Origin: Winogradskyella psychrotolerans
GTDB lineage: Bacteria; Bacteroidota; Bacteroidia; Flavobacteriales; Flavobacteriaceae
NCBI RefSeq assembly: GCF_018860545.1
Contig: NZ_JAHKPN010000018.1
Location: 62,001 to 126,000, forward strand
Direction of reading: 5' to 3'
DNA length: 64,000 nucleotides
Of this stretch, positions 35,865-45,441 are shown piece by piece (positions within the stretch are counted from its first letter, which is position 1; the number at the start of each line of letters is the position of its first letter). Below the pieces are notes generated by a model. The model was not told the DNA's origin and ran no database searches. It saw nothing but the letters and a program-made list of their open reading frames with translations. Made by a program: the position numbers and the translations under genes.

Positions 35865-37667
35865 TCATAAGCTACTTGATAATAAAAGGGTGCCAACAAT
35901 CCATAGCGTTAAAGATAACACACCACCTATAATTAAAAAGTGTTTAAATTTATAAACGCCTGTGCCATAAATAAGGGTGTTCGTTTGGTAGCCAACAGGT
36001 GTAAAGAAGCTAAAATTTGAACCGAACATAACAGCGAGTAAAAATGGTTTTATATCTAAACTTAAACCACTTGCCACAGCAATCGCAATGGGCGCCATAA
36101 TAATAGCCGTGGCGTTATTTGAGATTACACCAGATAGAATAATGGTGATCCCAAATAATAAACCTAAAACAATAGTTGGATCTTGGTCACTCATAATATT
36201 CAAAAGATGTGTGGATATCCAAAGATCTGCTCCGCTATTAGTCATAGCGATTCCCAACGGAATCATGCCAGCTAGTAAAAAAACGATTTGCCAATTCACC
36301 TTTTGATAAACGCTTTCAAGCCGAATAATATTGGTGAGTAGCATTACAGAAACACCAACGAGTGAAGCGGTTAAAATACTGAGGACGCTAGTCGCTGCAA
36401 GAGAAATTACGCCTAGCAAAATTAAAATCGCCATCATCCGTTTCGATTTGGATACATTGGGTTTAAACTCGTGTTCATTTAAAATCGCAATATTTTCAAT
36501 ATGATATAAATCTGAAATTTTATGCTCTTGCATTTCAAGTAGAACGCGGTCTCCAGGTTTAAGATTAATATCGTCTATATTTTTTCGTAATAAACGCTCT
36601 CGCGTATTTCTTAAGTTTCTTCGTTTTTTTATAGCAATAGGGAATGCTCCTTCAAAAGACATTCGGCGCAAGCCTTTTAGGGTTTTTCCAATAAGATTGG
36701 AGCCTGGTAATATTAGAGTTTCAATATAAGTGAGGTCATTTTCCTCATCTTTATTATAATTATCAAGTTGTTGTTTTTGGCGCTTTTCATTTAAAACAAA
36801 ACCGTTTTCCTTCATAAAAGCTTGGAAATTATCTAAATCACTCATCAATACTAAATTATCATTAGCCATGAGTTTAATGTATTTTCCTGGATCATTAATA
36901 ACTTGATTATTTCGAATTAATTTAAGTAACTTAGAATCTTCTTGATTCATAAATTCAATGTCTCCAAACCGTTTACCAATTAAAGGAGAGTCTTCCGTAA
37001 CTTTTACTGTGAAAACATAAGAATCGATATCATAATCACTAGATAAATTACGTCGTATGGTCTTAGGTAAAAATCTAGAAGCCAAGGTCATAATGACCAA
37101 TCCAATTAGAAAAAAAATAATGCCATACCAAGTGAATTCAAAAAAGCTAAACACTTCAATACCATGCTTTTTTGCAATGGCATTGACGATTAAATTAGTA
37201 GAAGTACCCATTAATGTACAACTACCACCCAATATGCCAGCAAATGAAATGGGCATTAATAAACGTGATGAAGAGAAACCATATTTCTCAGATAATCTCG
37301 TTATTATTTTTATAAAGATAATGACAACGGCAGTGGTGCTGATAAACGCAGAGATGCTTGCGGATATAAACATAAAAGCAGGAGTTAATAAGATTAGTGG
37401 TACTGTTTTTAGTTTTTTAATACCATCTGAAAGTAATTGAATGACACCATTTTCTTCAAGTCCAACGGCTAAAATCATTAAAGCTAAAACTGTTATTGTT
37501 GCCGGATTGGCAAAACCACTAATAGCTTCCTCTGGTGTTGTAAGTTGTAGCAGAACTAAGGCTACTATAATGAAAAAAGAAATTTTATCAACCGGAAAGA
37601 GCTCTGTTACAAAAAGTAAAATGCTAATACCAACAATGATAAATACCAAAATTATTGAGAGCGCCAT
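35865..37667 (-). CDS. SLC13 (DASS) family permease with two TrkA-C domains
   Basis: A 600-residue inner-membrane transporter on the minus strand. The N-terminal membrane block includes GSCTLMGTSTNLIV, the SNT motif typical of sodium:anion symporters, and the second block has SNNATAIIMAPIA and the final TNTLIYGTG. Between them (residues ~205-400) lie two RCK_C/TrkA-C regulatory domains. Members carry sulfate, dicarboxylates or related anions; the substrate is not determined here. It is transcribed alone, divergently from the phospholipase gene. Confidence 0.9.
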   Translation of the reverse strand: MALSIILVFIIVGISILLFVTELFPVDKISFFIIVALVLLQLTTPEEAISGFANPATITVLALMILAVGLEENGVIQLLSDGIKKLKTVPLILLTPAFMFISASISAFISTTAVVIIFIKIITRLSEKYGFSSSRLLMPISFAGILGGSCTLMGTSTNLIVNAIAKKHGIEVFSFFEFTWYGIIFFLIGLVIMTLASRFLPKTIRRNLSSDYDIDSYVFTVKVTEDSPLIGKRFGDIEFMNQEDSKLLKLIRNNQVINDPGKYIKLMANDNLVLMSDLDNFQAFMKENGFVLNEKRQKQQLDNYNKDEENDLTYIETLILPGSNLIGKTLKGLRRMSFEGAFPIAIKKRRNLRNTRERLLRKNIDDINLKPGDRVLLEMQEHKISDLYHIENIAILNEHEFKPNVSKSKRMMAILILLGVISLAATSVLSILTASLVGVSVMLLTNIIRLESVYQKVNWQIVFLLAGMIPLGIAMTNSGADLWISTHLLNIMSDQDPTIVLGLLFGITIILSGVISNNATAIIMAPIAIAVASGLSLDIKPFLLAVMFGSNFSFFTPVGYQTNTLIYGTGVYKFKHFLIIGGVLSLTLWIVGTLLLSSSL

Positions 37668-37884
37668 AGATTTTAAGATAAAATCTAAATTTAATTATAG
37701 AAAAATTAGCAGAGGTGCTCATTTCGAATTTTGATTGCTTTGATAACAAATCTTATCATCTATAGTTTTATTTTTCTAATAGATTACTATGGATTGTATA
37801 TAAGTTAACCATGCTTGTTGTATTTAACGATATTTGCTTTAATTTTTATGACGCTCAATGTTTAAATTTATATACCGCTTCAAT

Positions 37885-38724
37885 ATGTTTAAAAAATCTA
37901 TTTTACTTTTTATAATACTCTTGTCTACTCATATAATGCAAGCTCAGGTATATACGAAAAAAAAAATGCAGGATTCTATTGCTAAGCAACCTTATTTTTC
38001 AATACACAAAGACAACTTTTTTGTAACGGGAATACCAACAAATAAAGATGTTAACAGTGCAACCTCTAATGCCAAGTATCAAATAAGTTTTAAACAGGTT
38101 CTAACGCGAAGCAAATTACCCTTAGATACCTATTTGTTTTTAACCTATACTCAAAAATCATTTTGGAATATTTATGAGGAGTCCCTCCCTTTTAAGGATA
38201 TCAATTTTAATCCTACAATTGCTTTGGGTAAGTACTTTTATGACAAGGAAGATCGATTAAAGGGTGTTGGGACATTAGCTTTTGAGCATGAATCTAATGG
38301 AAGGGATAGTTTAGAGTCTCGAAGTTGGAATCGTATAAGTTTTCAGTACACAACTAGTATTTTTAGAAATACTGTGGCAAGTTTTAAGGCTTGGTTGCCA
38401 TTTGGTTACAAAGAAGGTAATCCAGATCTGTTAGAATACGTTGGATTAGGTCAAATAAATGTATCTCATACGTACCGGCCAGATAAATTAATCTATGATT
38501 TAAGAGTGCGTAAAGGTTTAAATTTTGAGGGTAAAGGATCCATTAGAGCACGGGTTTATTATAATCCATTCGATAATAATATTTCTAATCAATATCTAAT
38601 GTTAGAGTGGTATGTTGGACAAGCTGAAGGTTTACTAAATTATCAGCAATCTCAAAGTATGATTAGAATTGGTTTTGTGATTAGAACAAATGAATTTAAA
38701 TGGTTTAATGGGAGAAATAAATAA
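37885..38724 (+). CDS. Outer-membrane phospholipase A (OMPLA family)
   Basis: About 279 residues with a signal peptide (SILLFIILLSTHIMQAQ). The catalytic block EHESNGRDSLESRSWNR matches OMPLA, giving His and Ser of HxSNG and the Asn in SWN as active-site residues. Beta-barrel strands with aromatic ends follow, ending in a strand with VIRTNEF before the C-terminus. It should hydrolyse phospholipids in the outer membrane, often when membrane asymmetry is lost. ATG 37885 gives a cleaner signal peptide than 37858, which adds 9 residues; either is possible. It converges with the YdjM-like gene 12 bp away. Confidence 0.88.
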   Translation: MFKKSILLFIILLSTHIMQAQVYTKKKMQDSIAKQPYFSIHKDNFFVTGIPTNKDVNSATSNAKYQISFKQVLTRSKLPLDTYLFLTYTQKSFWNIYEESLPFKDINFNPTIALGKYFYDKEDRLKGVGTLAFEHESNGRDSLESRSWNRISFQYTTSIFRNTVASFKAWLPFGYKEGNPDLLEYVGLGQINVSHTYRPDKLIYDLRVRKGLNFEGKGSIRARVYYNPFDNNISNQYLMLEWYVGQAEGLLNYQQSQSMIRIGFVIRTNEFKWFNGRNK

Positions 38725-38736
38725 GGGTGAAGTGGG

Positions 38737-39735
38737 TTAATTACCTTTAATCCGTTTCCATAAATCTGACATCAATTGTTTGCCATCACGTTGTGTTTTC
38801 TCTTGTTCTATAAAGCTAACGTTTCCGGAAGCATCAACGTCAATTAAATACCTAAATACGAAGTTTTGTGATTGTGGTTCCGTACTTAATAACCCAAAAC
38901 GCAAGTCATTATAGTATAATTTATCGTCTATTTTGTTAATGGTAAACCAGCCTTCAGAAATAGTAATCATTTGTTTTACTTTTTCATTTTGGATTAAATC
39001 ACCCAGTAAGTGATGATTTTTTGGATAGGTTTCAAATTGAATATCTTGAGTATCAAAAAAGGAATAATCACCTAATAAATACTCGTCTTGTGTTTCCACA
39101 TTAGCATTCCATAAAATAGTATTTAGTGGAGATGGTCTTGTGTCTATTTGTTTGTAAGCTATATTTTGCGTTTCTAAAGCGTTTTCAAAATGGGTGAATG
39201 CTAAACTTTTAAGTACAAATGTTAACGCTAAATAGGCTGTGCTTACCGTAAGTCCAATACCGTTATACCGACGCCGTTCAGCTGAGGTTCGTTTTTGAAA
39301 CATCGCTAAAATCAAAAACACTAAAAAAGGTATGGTATATAATGGATCAACAACAAAAATGGTTTTAAAAGCTAATCTTAAATCCAGCGGCCAGAATAAT
39401 TGCGTTCCCCAGGTGGTATGCGCATCTAAAATGGGATGAGTTATTAAAGCCCAGAAAAACAGCCACGACCAACCTTTAAATCCTTTATATGTTTCATAGC
39501 GAGACACTAGCCAACCAAAAACAGGAGCAAAGAATACCGAAAATAGAATCGAATGCGTAAAGCCACGATGAATCGCTAATGCAGATACCGTATCGGTGAA
39601 GTAAGACGCAAAGACGTCTAAATCTGGAATTGTACCAGCAATGGCACCATATAATATAGCCTTATTGCCAACCTTTCTTCCTAAAACAGCTTCTCCTACG
39701 GCTGCACCTAAGACAATTTGAGTGAGTGAATCCAT
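38737..39735 (-). CDS. YdjM-like membrane-bound metal-dependent hydrolase
   Basis: About 332 residues, starting MDSLTQIVLGAAVGE as in the family; a start 12 bp upstream is also in frame. Conserved residues are PDLD, HRGFTHS and HPILDAHTTWGTQ, the proposed metal ligands of this LexA-binding, inner-membrane YdjM family. Four or five membrane helices occupy the first ~200 residues and the rest is a soluble beta-rich domain. Biological role is unclear even in model organisms. Confidence 0.87.
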   Translation of the reverse strand: MDSLTQIVLGAAVGEAVLGRKVGNKAILYGAIAGTIPDLDVFASYFTDTVSALAIHRGFTHSILFSVFFAPVFGWLVSRYETYKGFKGWSWLFFWALITHPILDAHTTWGTQLFWPLDLRLAFKTIFVVDPLYTIPFLVFLILAMFQKRTSAERRRYNGIGLTVSTAYLALTFVLKSLAFTHFENALETQNIAYKQIDTRPSPLNTILWNANVETQDEYLLGDYSFFDTQDIQFETYPKNHHLLGDLIQNEKVKQMITISEGWFTINKIDDKLYYNDLRFGLLSTEPQSQNFVFRYLIDVDASGNVSFIEQEKTQRDGKQLMSDLWKRIKGN

Positions 39736-40017
39736 ATACAAGTTCAAAAATAGGATATGTAACTCATAAAGTATGAGATTTTACTCTAATTTTAACTAAA
39801 ACATATTACTATTTTGGAAGTAAAAAAAATATAAATTATTAAAGAATTTAAGCTTATAAAAAATTTATTTTTTTGTATCTTAGATGTACTAAAATTAACG
39901 TGTTTTTTTAATAGAAATTTTATTCTAAAAACCTGAAAATTTAAGCTTTAAATGTAATTTTTTTAGAATTATCTACGATTCTACAATTTAGATGATTCAT
40001 AGTCTAAATATAGTAAT

Positions 40018-40395
40018 ATGAAATTGCTAGGACATAGTTTATTAAGTCAGGGTGTTAAGGCATCCACAGCATATACTTTAACTACTTTAACTACTTTAAT
40101 TACTTTAACTACTTTAACTACTTTAACTGCTGTAACACAACTCGCTAAAAATTTTCAATCATCAATCACTTCTATTTGCGTATGGTCAGATGTTATTCTA
40201 TTCGATAGCATTAAACATCTTCAAGATACGTGTTATCATGTGTTTAGAACCATACAATTACGTGTTGTTAATGGTAGTGCTATACATTCTACAAATAGCC
40301 AAATTCGCAATGCAGTGTCAATTCCGAAATCTCACAATACTTATAATTTACAGGTTTACAAGAAAAATATAAAACAAATTCGAAATACAGGATAG
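40018..40395 (+). CDS. Doubtful Thr/Leu-repeat open frame
   Basis: A 125-codon frame from ATG 40018. Its N-terminus (MKLLGHSLLSQGVKASTAY) is followed by six Thr-Leu-Thr/Ile repeats encoded by the 9-bp minisatellite. The rest (rich in Cys, His, Asn and Ser) does not look like a folded protein and I recognise no family. A Thr/Leu-rich run resembles an amino-acid attenuator leader in style, but the downstream genes are ATPase subunits, not threonine biosynthesis. It may be an untranslated or chance frame. Confidence 0.2.
   Translation: MKLLGHSLLSQGVKASTAYTLTTLTTLITLTTLTTLTAVTQLAKNFQSSITSICVWSDVILFDSIKHLQDTCYHVFRTIQLRVVNGSAIHSTNSQIRNAVSIPKSHNTYNLQVYKKNIKQIRNTG
40075..40128. repeat. 9-bp minisatellite, six copies
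   Basis: The unit ACTTTAACT is repeated six times without gaps; the third copy ends ATT instead of ACT. It is in frame with the doubtful open frame and codes TLT in each unit. Such a run can change in copy number by slippage. Confidence 0.95.
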
Positions 40396-40612
40396 GAACG
40401 CTCAAATTCATAGTTAACATAACGCAATTATTCAAGTTAACTGCGGTGCAAATGCTACTAACTTAAATATAAGTTTTGGTTGAATCCGTCAGCTTTTCGA
40501 TAAACTTAGTCACAAAAAGGCCTAATATAAATTAAGCCAATAGGCGTTGTTATGCCAAAATTTAAGGTGATACTCGAATTATAAAATGTTGATTAATATC
40601 TAAATAGATAAT

Positions 40613-42346
40613 ATGCAAAAAGCAAAAGGAAAGGTCCTTAGTGTTAATGAGTCCCTTGTTGGTGTAGAAACCACCCAAGGTGCTGTTATGAATGGTGAGG
40701 TGGCCTATATCGTTTTAGAAGACGGTAAACGTTTAAAATCTGAGGTTATTGATGTCAAATCCGGCCAAATGGTCTATCTGCAAGTTTTTGAAGATACCAG
40801 TTGGATGCGTATCGGTGATTTGGTAGAATTTTCTGGATTGCCCTTAGCGGTAAAGCTGGGACCAGGTATTTTAGGGTCTGTGACAGATGGACTTCAAAAT
40901 CCTTTATATGAACTCGCTAAAACCGAGTGGTTTTTAGAACGCGGTATTGTGGTTGAGCCTTTAGATAATGTCACCACATGGGAATTTACTCCTAAAGTGA
41001 GTATCGGAGATAACGTAACAGGAGGTGACGTATTAGGGACTGTACCAGAAAAAATATTTGAACATAAGATTTTTGTACCGTTTTCTTTAAGCTCAAATTT
41101 TGAAATCATAGAGATTGCAGAAAAAGGAGCTTACACTATAGATGATCCTATTGCAAAAATTAAGGACGATTCTGGTACTATTAAGGAGCTCACTATGGCT
41201 TTTGAATGGCCCGTAAAAGTAGCCATGCCATTTAACGAACGTTCTGTTCCTGAAAAACCGCTACCAACCGGTATTAGAATTTTAGATTCGCTTTTCCCGA
41301 TTGCTTATGGTGGTACAGCTTGTAATCCTGGACCTTTTGGCGCAGGTAAAACGGTACTGCAACATAGTTTAGCGCGACATTCGCAAGCAGATATTGTAAT
41401 TATTGCAGCGTGTGGTGAACGTGCAGGAGAAGCTGTGGAAGTCTTTAAAGATTTCCCCGAGTTGATTGATCCACGTACAGGGAAATCATTAATGGACAGA
41501 ACTTATATTGTTGGTAACACCTCTTCAATGCCTGTTGCAGCCAGAGAGGCATCTGTTTATTTGGCCACTACCGTAGGTGAATATTATAGAAAACAAGGCC
41601 TTAACGTGCTTATTTTAGCTGATTCTACATCGCGTTGGGCACAAGCTTTACGAGAAACATCGGGAAGAAAGGAGGAAATCCCAGGGCCAGAAGCCTTTCC
41701 AATGTATATTTCTACACTGATTTCAGCATTTTACGATAGAGCAGGAGTTGATGTTTTAAAAGATGGCTCTGTTGGGTCGCTTAGTATCATAGGAACGGTG
41801 TCGCCTGCAGGTGGTAATTTTGATGAACCTGTCACCCAAGCCACATTACTAAGTACGGGCTCATTTTGGGGATTGTCTAGAGCCTTATCCGATGCAAGAA
41901 AATATCCAGCTATAGATCGTATTGATAGTAATTCTAAATATCCGTCTTTATTAAAAGAAGAGGAAGTGACGTATTTATTAGAATTGCTTCGTGATGGGAA
42001 ATCAATCGCTTCCAACATTTTATTAATGGGAGAAAAAGGAATTACGGACGAGACATACATTCGCTATCAAAAATCCGAATTACTCGATGCGGTATTCTTG
42101 CAACAAAATAGTTTTAATGACATTGATGGTGTGACCAATCCAGAGCGTTTACGACTCATGTTCGATATGGTTTTTGCCATTATTGAAGCGCCTATTGATC
42201 TGAAGGGAAAAGAAGAGATTCGTACGCATTTCAACTTTTTAAGACAAGCCTTTTTAGATTGGAACTATATGTCTGTAAACGATGAGAATTTCGAAAAACA
42301 ACACACAAAATTAATAAACCTAGTTAAACAAAGAACGTATGCTTAA
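40613..42346 (+). CDS. atpA (V-type): A/V-type ATPase catalytic subunit A
   Basis: A 577-residue catalytic subunit of the soluble V1/A1 head. It has the Walker A motif GPFGAGKT, the GER segment (AACGERAGE), the non-homologous region typical of A subunits, and DSTSRWAQALRE. It couples ATP hydrolysis or synthesis to ion movement through the K ring. It is the first gene of a tight seven-gene operon and overlaps subunit B by 8 bp. Length is normal for the bacterial V-type branch. Confidence 0.95.
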   Translation: MQKAKGKVLSVNESLVGVETTQGAVMNGEVAYIVLEDGKRLKSEVIDVKSGQMVYLQVFEDTSWMRIGDLVEFSGLPLAVKLGPGILGSVTDGLQNPLYELAKTEWFLERGIVVEPLDNVTTWEFTPKVSIGDNVTGGDVLGTVPEKIFEHKIFVPFSLSSNFEIIEIAEKGAYTIDDPIAKIKDDSGTIKELTMAFEWPVKVAMPFNERSVPEKPLPTGIRILDSLFPIAYGGTACNPGPFGAGKTVLQHSLARHSQADIVIIAACGERAGEAVEVFKDFPELIDPRTGKSLMDRTYIVGNTSSMPVAAREASVYLATTVGEYYRKQGLNVLILADSTSRWAQALRETSGRKEEIPGPEAFPMYISTLISAFYDRAGVDVLKDGSVGSLSIIGTVSPAGGNFDEPVTQATLLSTGSFWGLSRALSDARKYPAIDRIDSNSKYPSLLKEEEVTYLLELLRDGKSIASNILLMGEKGITDETYIRYQKSELLDAVFLQQNSFNDIDGVTNPERLRLMFDMVFAIIEAPIDLKGKEEIRTHFNFLRQAFLDWNYMSVNDENFEKQHTKLINLVKQRTYA

Positions 42347-43670
42347 AAAAACCTATGAGAATATAGATAGTATTGGACGTTCCATACTGAGTATAAAAGC
42401 AGAAGGCGTTCATAATAAAGAATTAGCTGAGGTTATTTACCCTAATGGAGACAAAGCATTTGCACAGGTTATCGCACTGAATAATGATGAGGTGACTTTA
42501 CAATTATTTGGAGGTGGATTTGGAGTGTCAACCGATTGTAAAATCCGATTTTTAGGAAAGCCAATTCAAGTTGGATTTTCAGATGATATGTTGGGTCGTG
42601 TGTATTCTGGTAACGGAAAACCTATTGATGGTGGTCCAGAATTAGTGACCGATATGGTTCGTGTTGCAGGACCATCTATTAATCCTGTGAAGCGACTCAT
42701 TCCTAAACACATGATTAGAACAGGAGTGCCAATGATTGATGTGTTTAACACTTTGGTACGTTCTCAAAAAATTCCAATTTTCGCCAAAGCAGGGGAACCT
42801 TACAACCGTTTATTGGCGAATATTGCGACGCAAACCGATGCCGATATAATTATTATTGGAGGTGTAGGTTTAAAATACGACGAGTTTCATTATTTCAGGC
42901 AACGTATTGAAGAGGCTGGTAGTAAAAGTAAAACCATAATGTTTGTGCATACGCATCGAGATTCTATTGTGGAAGGCTTAATGGTGCCCGACTTAGCCTT
43001 GGCTGTTGGAGAAAAATTCGCGCTTCAAGGTAAAAATGTATTTGTGCTGTTATCAGATATGACGCAATGGTCTGATTATTTACGTCAGGTGGCTAATGCA
43101 CAAGATCAAATTCCTGCAAATCAGGGCTATCCTGGAGATTTATATTCGCAGCTGGCCAGTCGTTATGAAAAAGCCGCAGATATTGAAGGTGCTGGTAGTT
43201 TAACCATTCTTGGTGTAACGACTATGGACGATGTAACGCATCCTGTTCCTGATAATACAGGTTACATTACCGAAGGTCAGTTTTATATGAAAGATGGCTT
43301 CCTTGAACTTTTTGGATCGTTAAGTCGATTAAAACAACAGGTGAATGATAAAACGCGAGAAGATCACAGAAGTATTATGAATGTTATGGCACGACTTTTA
43401 TCAGAAGCCGAAGAGCGTGTAAAAGCACAAAAATTTGGATCGGTAAAGGATGACTATTCGTTTCGGTTGTTAGATTATCGTAAAGCGTTTCAAAAAGAAT
43501 TGATGGATCCATTTAGATATTTAGAGTTAGAAGATGCCCTTGATTTGTGTTGGGATATTCTTGCTAAGTATTTCAAAAAAGAAGAAGTCGGCTTGTCATC
43601 AAAATTAATTGAAGCGTTTTGGCCAAAAGAAGGAGAATACAAAATTTTAAAATCGCAGGGTAATGAGTGA
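42339..43670 (+). CDS. atpB (V-type): A/V-type ATPase subunit B
   Basis: A 443-residue non-catalytic head subunit. It is homologous to subunit A but lacks the Walker A GKT, having FAKAGEPYNRL in its place, as expected for B. It contains LSDMTQWSDYLRQV and the G-YPGDLYSQLA segment conserved in V-type B subunits. Together with A it forms the A3B3 hexamer. It overlaps A and E by 8 bp each. Confidence 0.95.
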   Translation: MLKKTYENIDSIGRSILSIKAEGVHNKELAEVIYPNGDKAFAQVIALNNDEVTLQLFGGGFGVSTDCKIRFLGKPIQVGFSDDMLGRVYSGNGKPIDGGPELVTDMVRVAGPSINPVKRLIPKHMIRTGVPMIDVFNTLVRSQKIPIFAKAGEPYNRLLANIATQTDADIIIIGGVGLKYDEFHYFRQRIEEAGSKSKTIMFVHTHRDSIVEGLMVPDLALAVGEKFALQGKNVFVLLSDMTQWSDYLRQVANAQDQIPANQGYPGDLYSQLASRYEKAADIEGAGSLTILGVTTMDDVTHPVPDNTGYITEGQFYMKDGFLELFGSLSRLKQQVNDKTREDHRSIMNVMARLLSEAEERVKAQKFGSVKDDYSFRLLDYRKAFQKELMDPFRYLELEDALDLCWDILAKYFKKEEVGLSSKLIEAFWPKEGEYKILKSQGNE

Positions 43671-44256
43671 TAAAACATTAGATCAGTTAATAGAAACGAT
43701 TAAATCTGAAGCTATTGAAGCTGCAGAAGTAAAGGCCAAAGCCATAATTGATAAAGCTCAAACAGAAGCCGAAGCTATTGTGCATAATGCTGAACAAAAA
43801 AGGGAAGAACTCATTAAAAGTGGAGAAGAAGAAGCTGAGGGTACACTTGCTAAAGGTCAAAAGGCCTTACAGCAAGCCGCGCGCGATTTATCAATTACGC
43901 TTCAAAATGATATTAAAAAGCTTCTTGATGCCGTATTGCAGAAAGAGGTAGATGATGCGTTTTCGCCAGAATTAATGCAAACGGCAATTTTAAAAGTTGT
44001 GGAACAAATTGGTGGAAATAGCGAAGTGAAATTACCAGAAGTTTTGCATAACGACATTGCGGCTTACATTCATAAACAGCTTAAGGATGCTAAGACTTTA
44101 CCAAAACTAAGCATTGATACAACTTTAGTAAACGGATTTTCGATTACTAAAAAAGATGCAGGTTGGAGTTATGAAATAACGCCAAAAGAAATTGCTGATT
44201 TATTGAATACGCATTTAAGTAGCAAATGGGTAGAATTATTAAAAAATAACGCTTAA
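43663..44256 (+). CDS. atpE (V-type): A/V-type ATPase peripheral stalk subunit E
   Basis: A 197-residue protein with a long Ala/Lys/Glu-rich N-terminal helix (AEVKAKAIIDKAQTEAEAIV) and a mixed C-terminal domain, the build of the V-type peripheral stalk subunit E. Position after B and before DUF2764 supports this. Sequence conservation in this subunit is low, so the call leans on build and context. No separate stalk subunit G/H is seen in the operon. Confidence 0.85.
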   Translation: MSDKTLDQLIETIKSEAIEAAEVKAKAIIDKAQTEAEAIVHNAEQKREELIKSGEEEAEGTLAKGQKALQQAARDLSITLQNDIKKLLDAVLQKEVDDAFSPELMQTAILKVVEQIGGNSEVKLPEVLHNDIAAYIHKQLKDAKTLPKLSIDTTLVNGFSITKKDAGWSYEITPKEIADLLNTHLSSKWVELLKNNA

Positions 44257-44258
44257 GT

Positions 44259-44837
44259 ATGCTTAGTGGAAATCTAGAATATTTAATAAGTAGTTTGCCG
44301 CAATTGCAGTTTGGTTCGTCAGTTGAGGACAAGCAGCGTGTGCATTCTGTTTTTCAAACCTATAGCATGAATGATGGTGATATCAATTTAATTACTGTTT
44401 TAGATGATGAAGCTTCAAAATATTTATCGGCAAAAAAGGCAGAAATATTTAAACAGATTAGTTTAAATACAGCAAATCATCAGCGATTTCAAGAACATGG
44501 AGATGCCGTTTTATCCGGTTTTTCAAGTTTTCTTTCCAATTTAAAGGAAAAAATAAAGCTATTGCGATTATCGCGAAATCAAGATACAACATATGTTTCA
44601 AGTCCTTTGGAAGCACTTCAACTAAAACCAGGTAATCCTTTAGAGGAAGAACTGCAGTTGTTAGAATTACAATGGCATGAGTTGGAGGAATTGTCAATTG
44701 GTCATTTTTCAGATTTCAGCGCCTTAATAGCTTATAAACTCAAACTTCTTTTACTACAACGTTTATGGAGTTTTGATGAAACGGAAGGCTTTATACAGTA
44801 TTCAAAATTTATAAAAATCACAGAGGACAATGGCTGA
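44259..44837 (+). CDS. DUF2764 protein of the V-type ATPase operon
   Basis: A 192-residue protein beginning with a YLISSLPQLQFG segment, the hallmark start of DUF2764 proteins, and with LQRLWSFDETEGF near the end. In Bacteroidota, Chlamydiae and Spirochaetes this gene takes the place where a C-type subunit would be expected, so it is thought to act as the C/d-like central subunit linking rotor and ring; this is inferred. It lies 2 bp after E and overlaps D by 8 bp. Confidence 0.87.
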   Translation: MLSGNLEYLISSLPQLQFGSSVEDKQRVHSVFQTYSMNDGDINLITVLDDEASKYLSAKKAEIFKQISLNTANHQRFQEHGDAVLSGFSSFLSNLKEKIKLLRLSRNQDTTYVSSPLEALQLKPGNPLEEELQLLELQWHELEELSIGHFSDFSALIAYKLKLLLLQRLWSFDETEGFIQYSKFIKITEDNG

Positions 44838-45441
44838 TAAGATTTTAATGAATAAAAACACCCTTGCAGCTTTAAAATTAGAGCTTCAAGAATACAAGAC
44901 CGCCTTGCCAGTTTTTGAAATGAAGGAACAGCAATTAAAGGAAGTGGTGCAAACTATTTATGATAATGTGCAACGTTTAGAAAAGACTATTGAAACTATA
45001 AATGAAGAGACTAAACCTTGGGTTGCAGTGTTTGCAGAAGCCAATGAGGATTTAAATTCTATTGTAAAATTTAAAGATATTCAAACATCAAAGAAAGAGA
45101 TCGCAGGTGTAAGTATTGAGTTGTTTGAAGATATTAGTTTTGAGGCTTATGAAAAGGATTTTTATAACACACCACTTTGGGTAGATGCTGCCATTAGTGT
45201 TATTAAAGATCAGAAGACTAATTACAGAATAATTGAATTAGAAAAGAAAAATTTAGAAGTACTTCAGGAAGAGCTTGCAGAAGCACGTCGTATGAAAAAT
45301 GCATTAAAAGAAGTTTTTATTCCTGATGCACAGCATAATATTAGAAAAATTGAAATTTACCTTGGTGACGTTGAGCGTTTGGCAATTGGTTGTGCCAAAT
45401 TAGTGAAGAAGAAAAAACTAACTAAAACTAGCGCTTTATGA
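44830..45441 (+). CDS. atpD (V-type): A/V-type ATPase rotor subunit D
   Basis: A 203-residue, almost wholly helical protein with the N-terminal MNKNTLAALKLELQEYK and a C-terminal long helix, matching the coiled-coil central rotor shaft D. It overlaps DUF2764 by 8 bp and subunit I by 4 bp. No F subunit gene, which normally binds D, is found in the operon. Confidence 0.9.
   Translation: MADKILMNKNTLAALKLELQEYKTALPVFEMKEQQLKEVVQTIYDNVQRLEKTIETINEETKPWVAVFAEANEDLNSIVKFKDIQTSKKEIAGVSIELFEDISFEAYEKDFYNTPLWVDAAISVIKDQKTNYRIIELEKKNLEVLQEELAEARRMKNALKEVFIPDAQHNIRKIEIYLGDVERLAIGCAKLVKKKKLTKTSAL

Larger units (their letters stand above)
39748..40612. other. Upstream region of the A/V-ATPase operon
   Basis: About 865 bp of A+T-rich sequence without a confident gene. 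Content: a minisatellite at 40075-40128 lying inside a doubtful 125-codon frame, and the presumed promoter and leader of the ATPase operon. No terminator or clear -33/-7 pair could be assigned. Confidence 0.4.

Noticed and set aside
36088..37734. Plus-strand open frames across the SLC13 permease gene
   Set aside because: All are opposite to a well-supported transporter gene with clear motifs; shadows.
40075..40128. Possible CRISPR array
   Set aside because: The repeats are 9 bp with no spacers, so this is a minisatellite; no CRISPR-like array was seen anywhere in the window.
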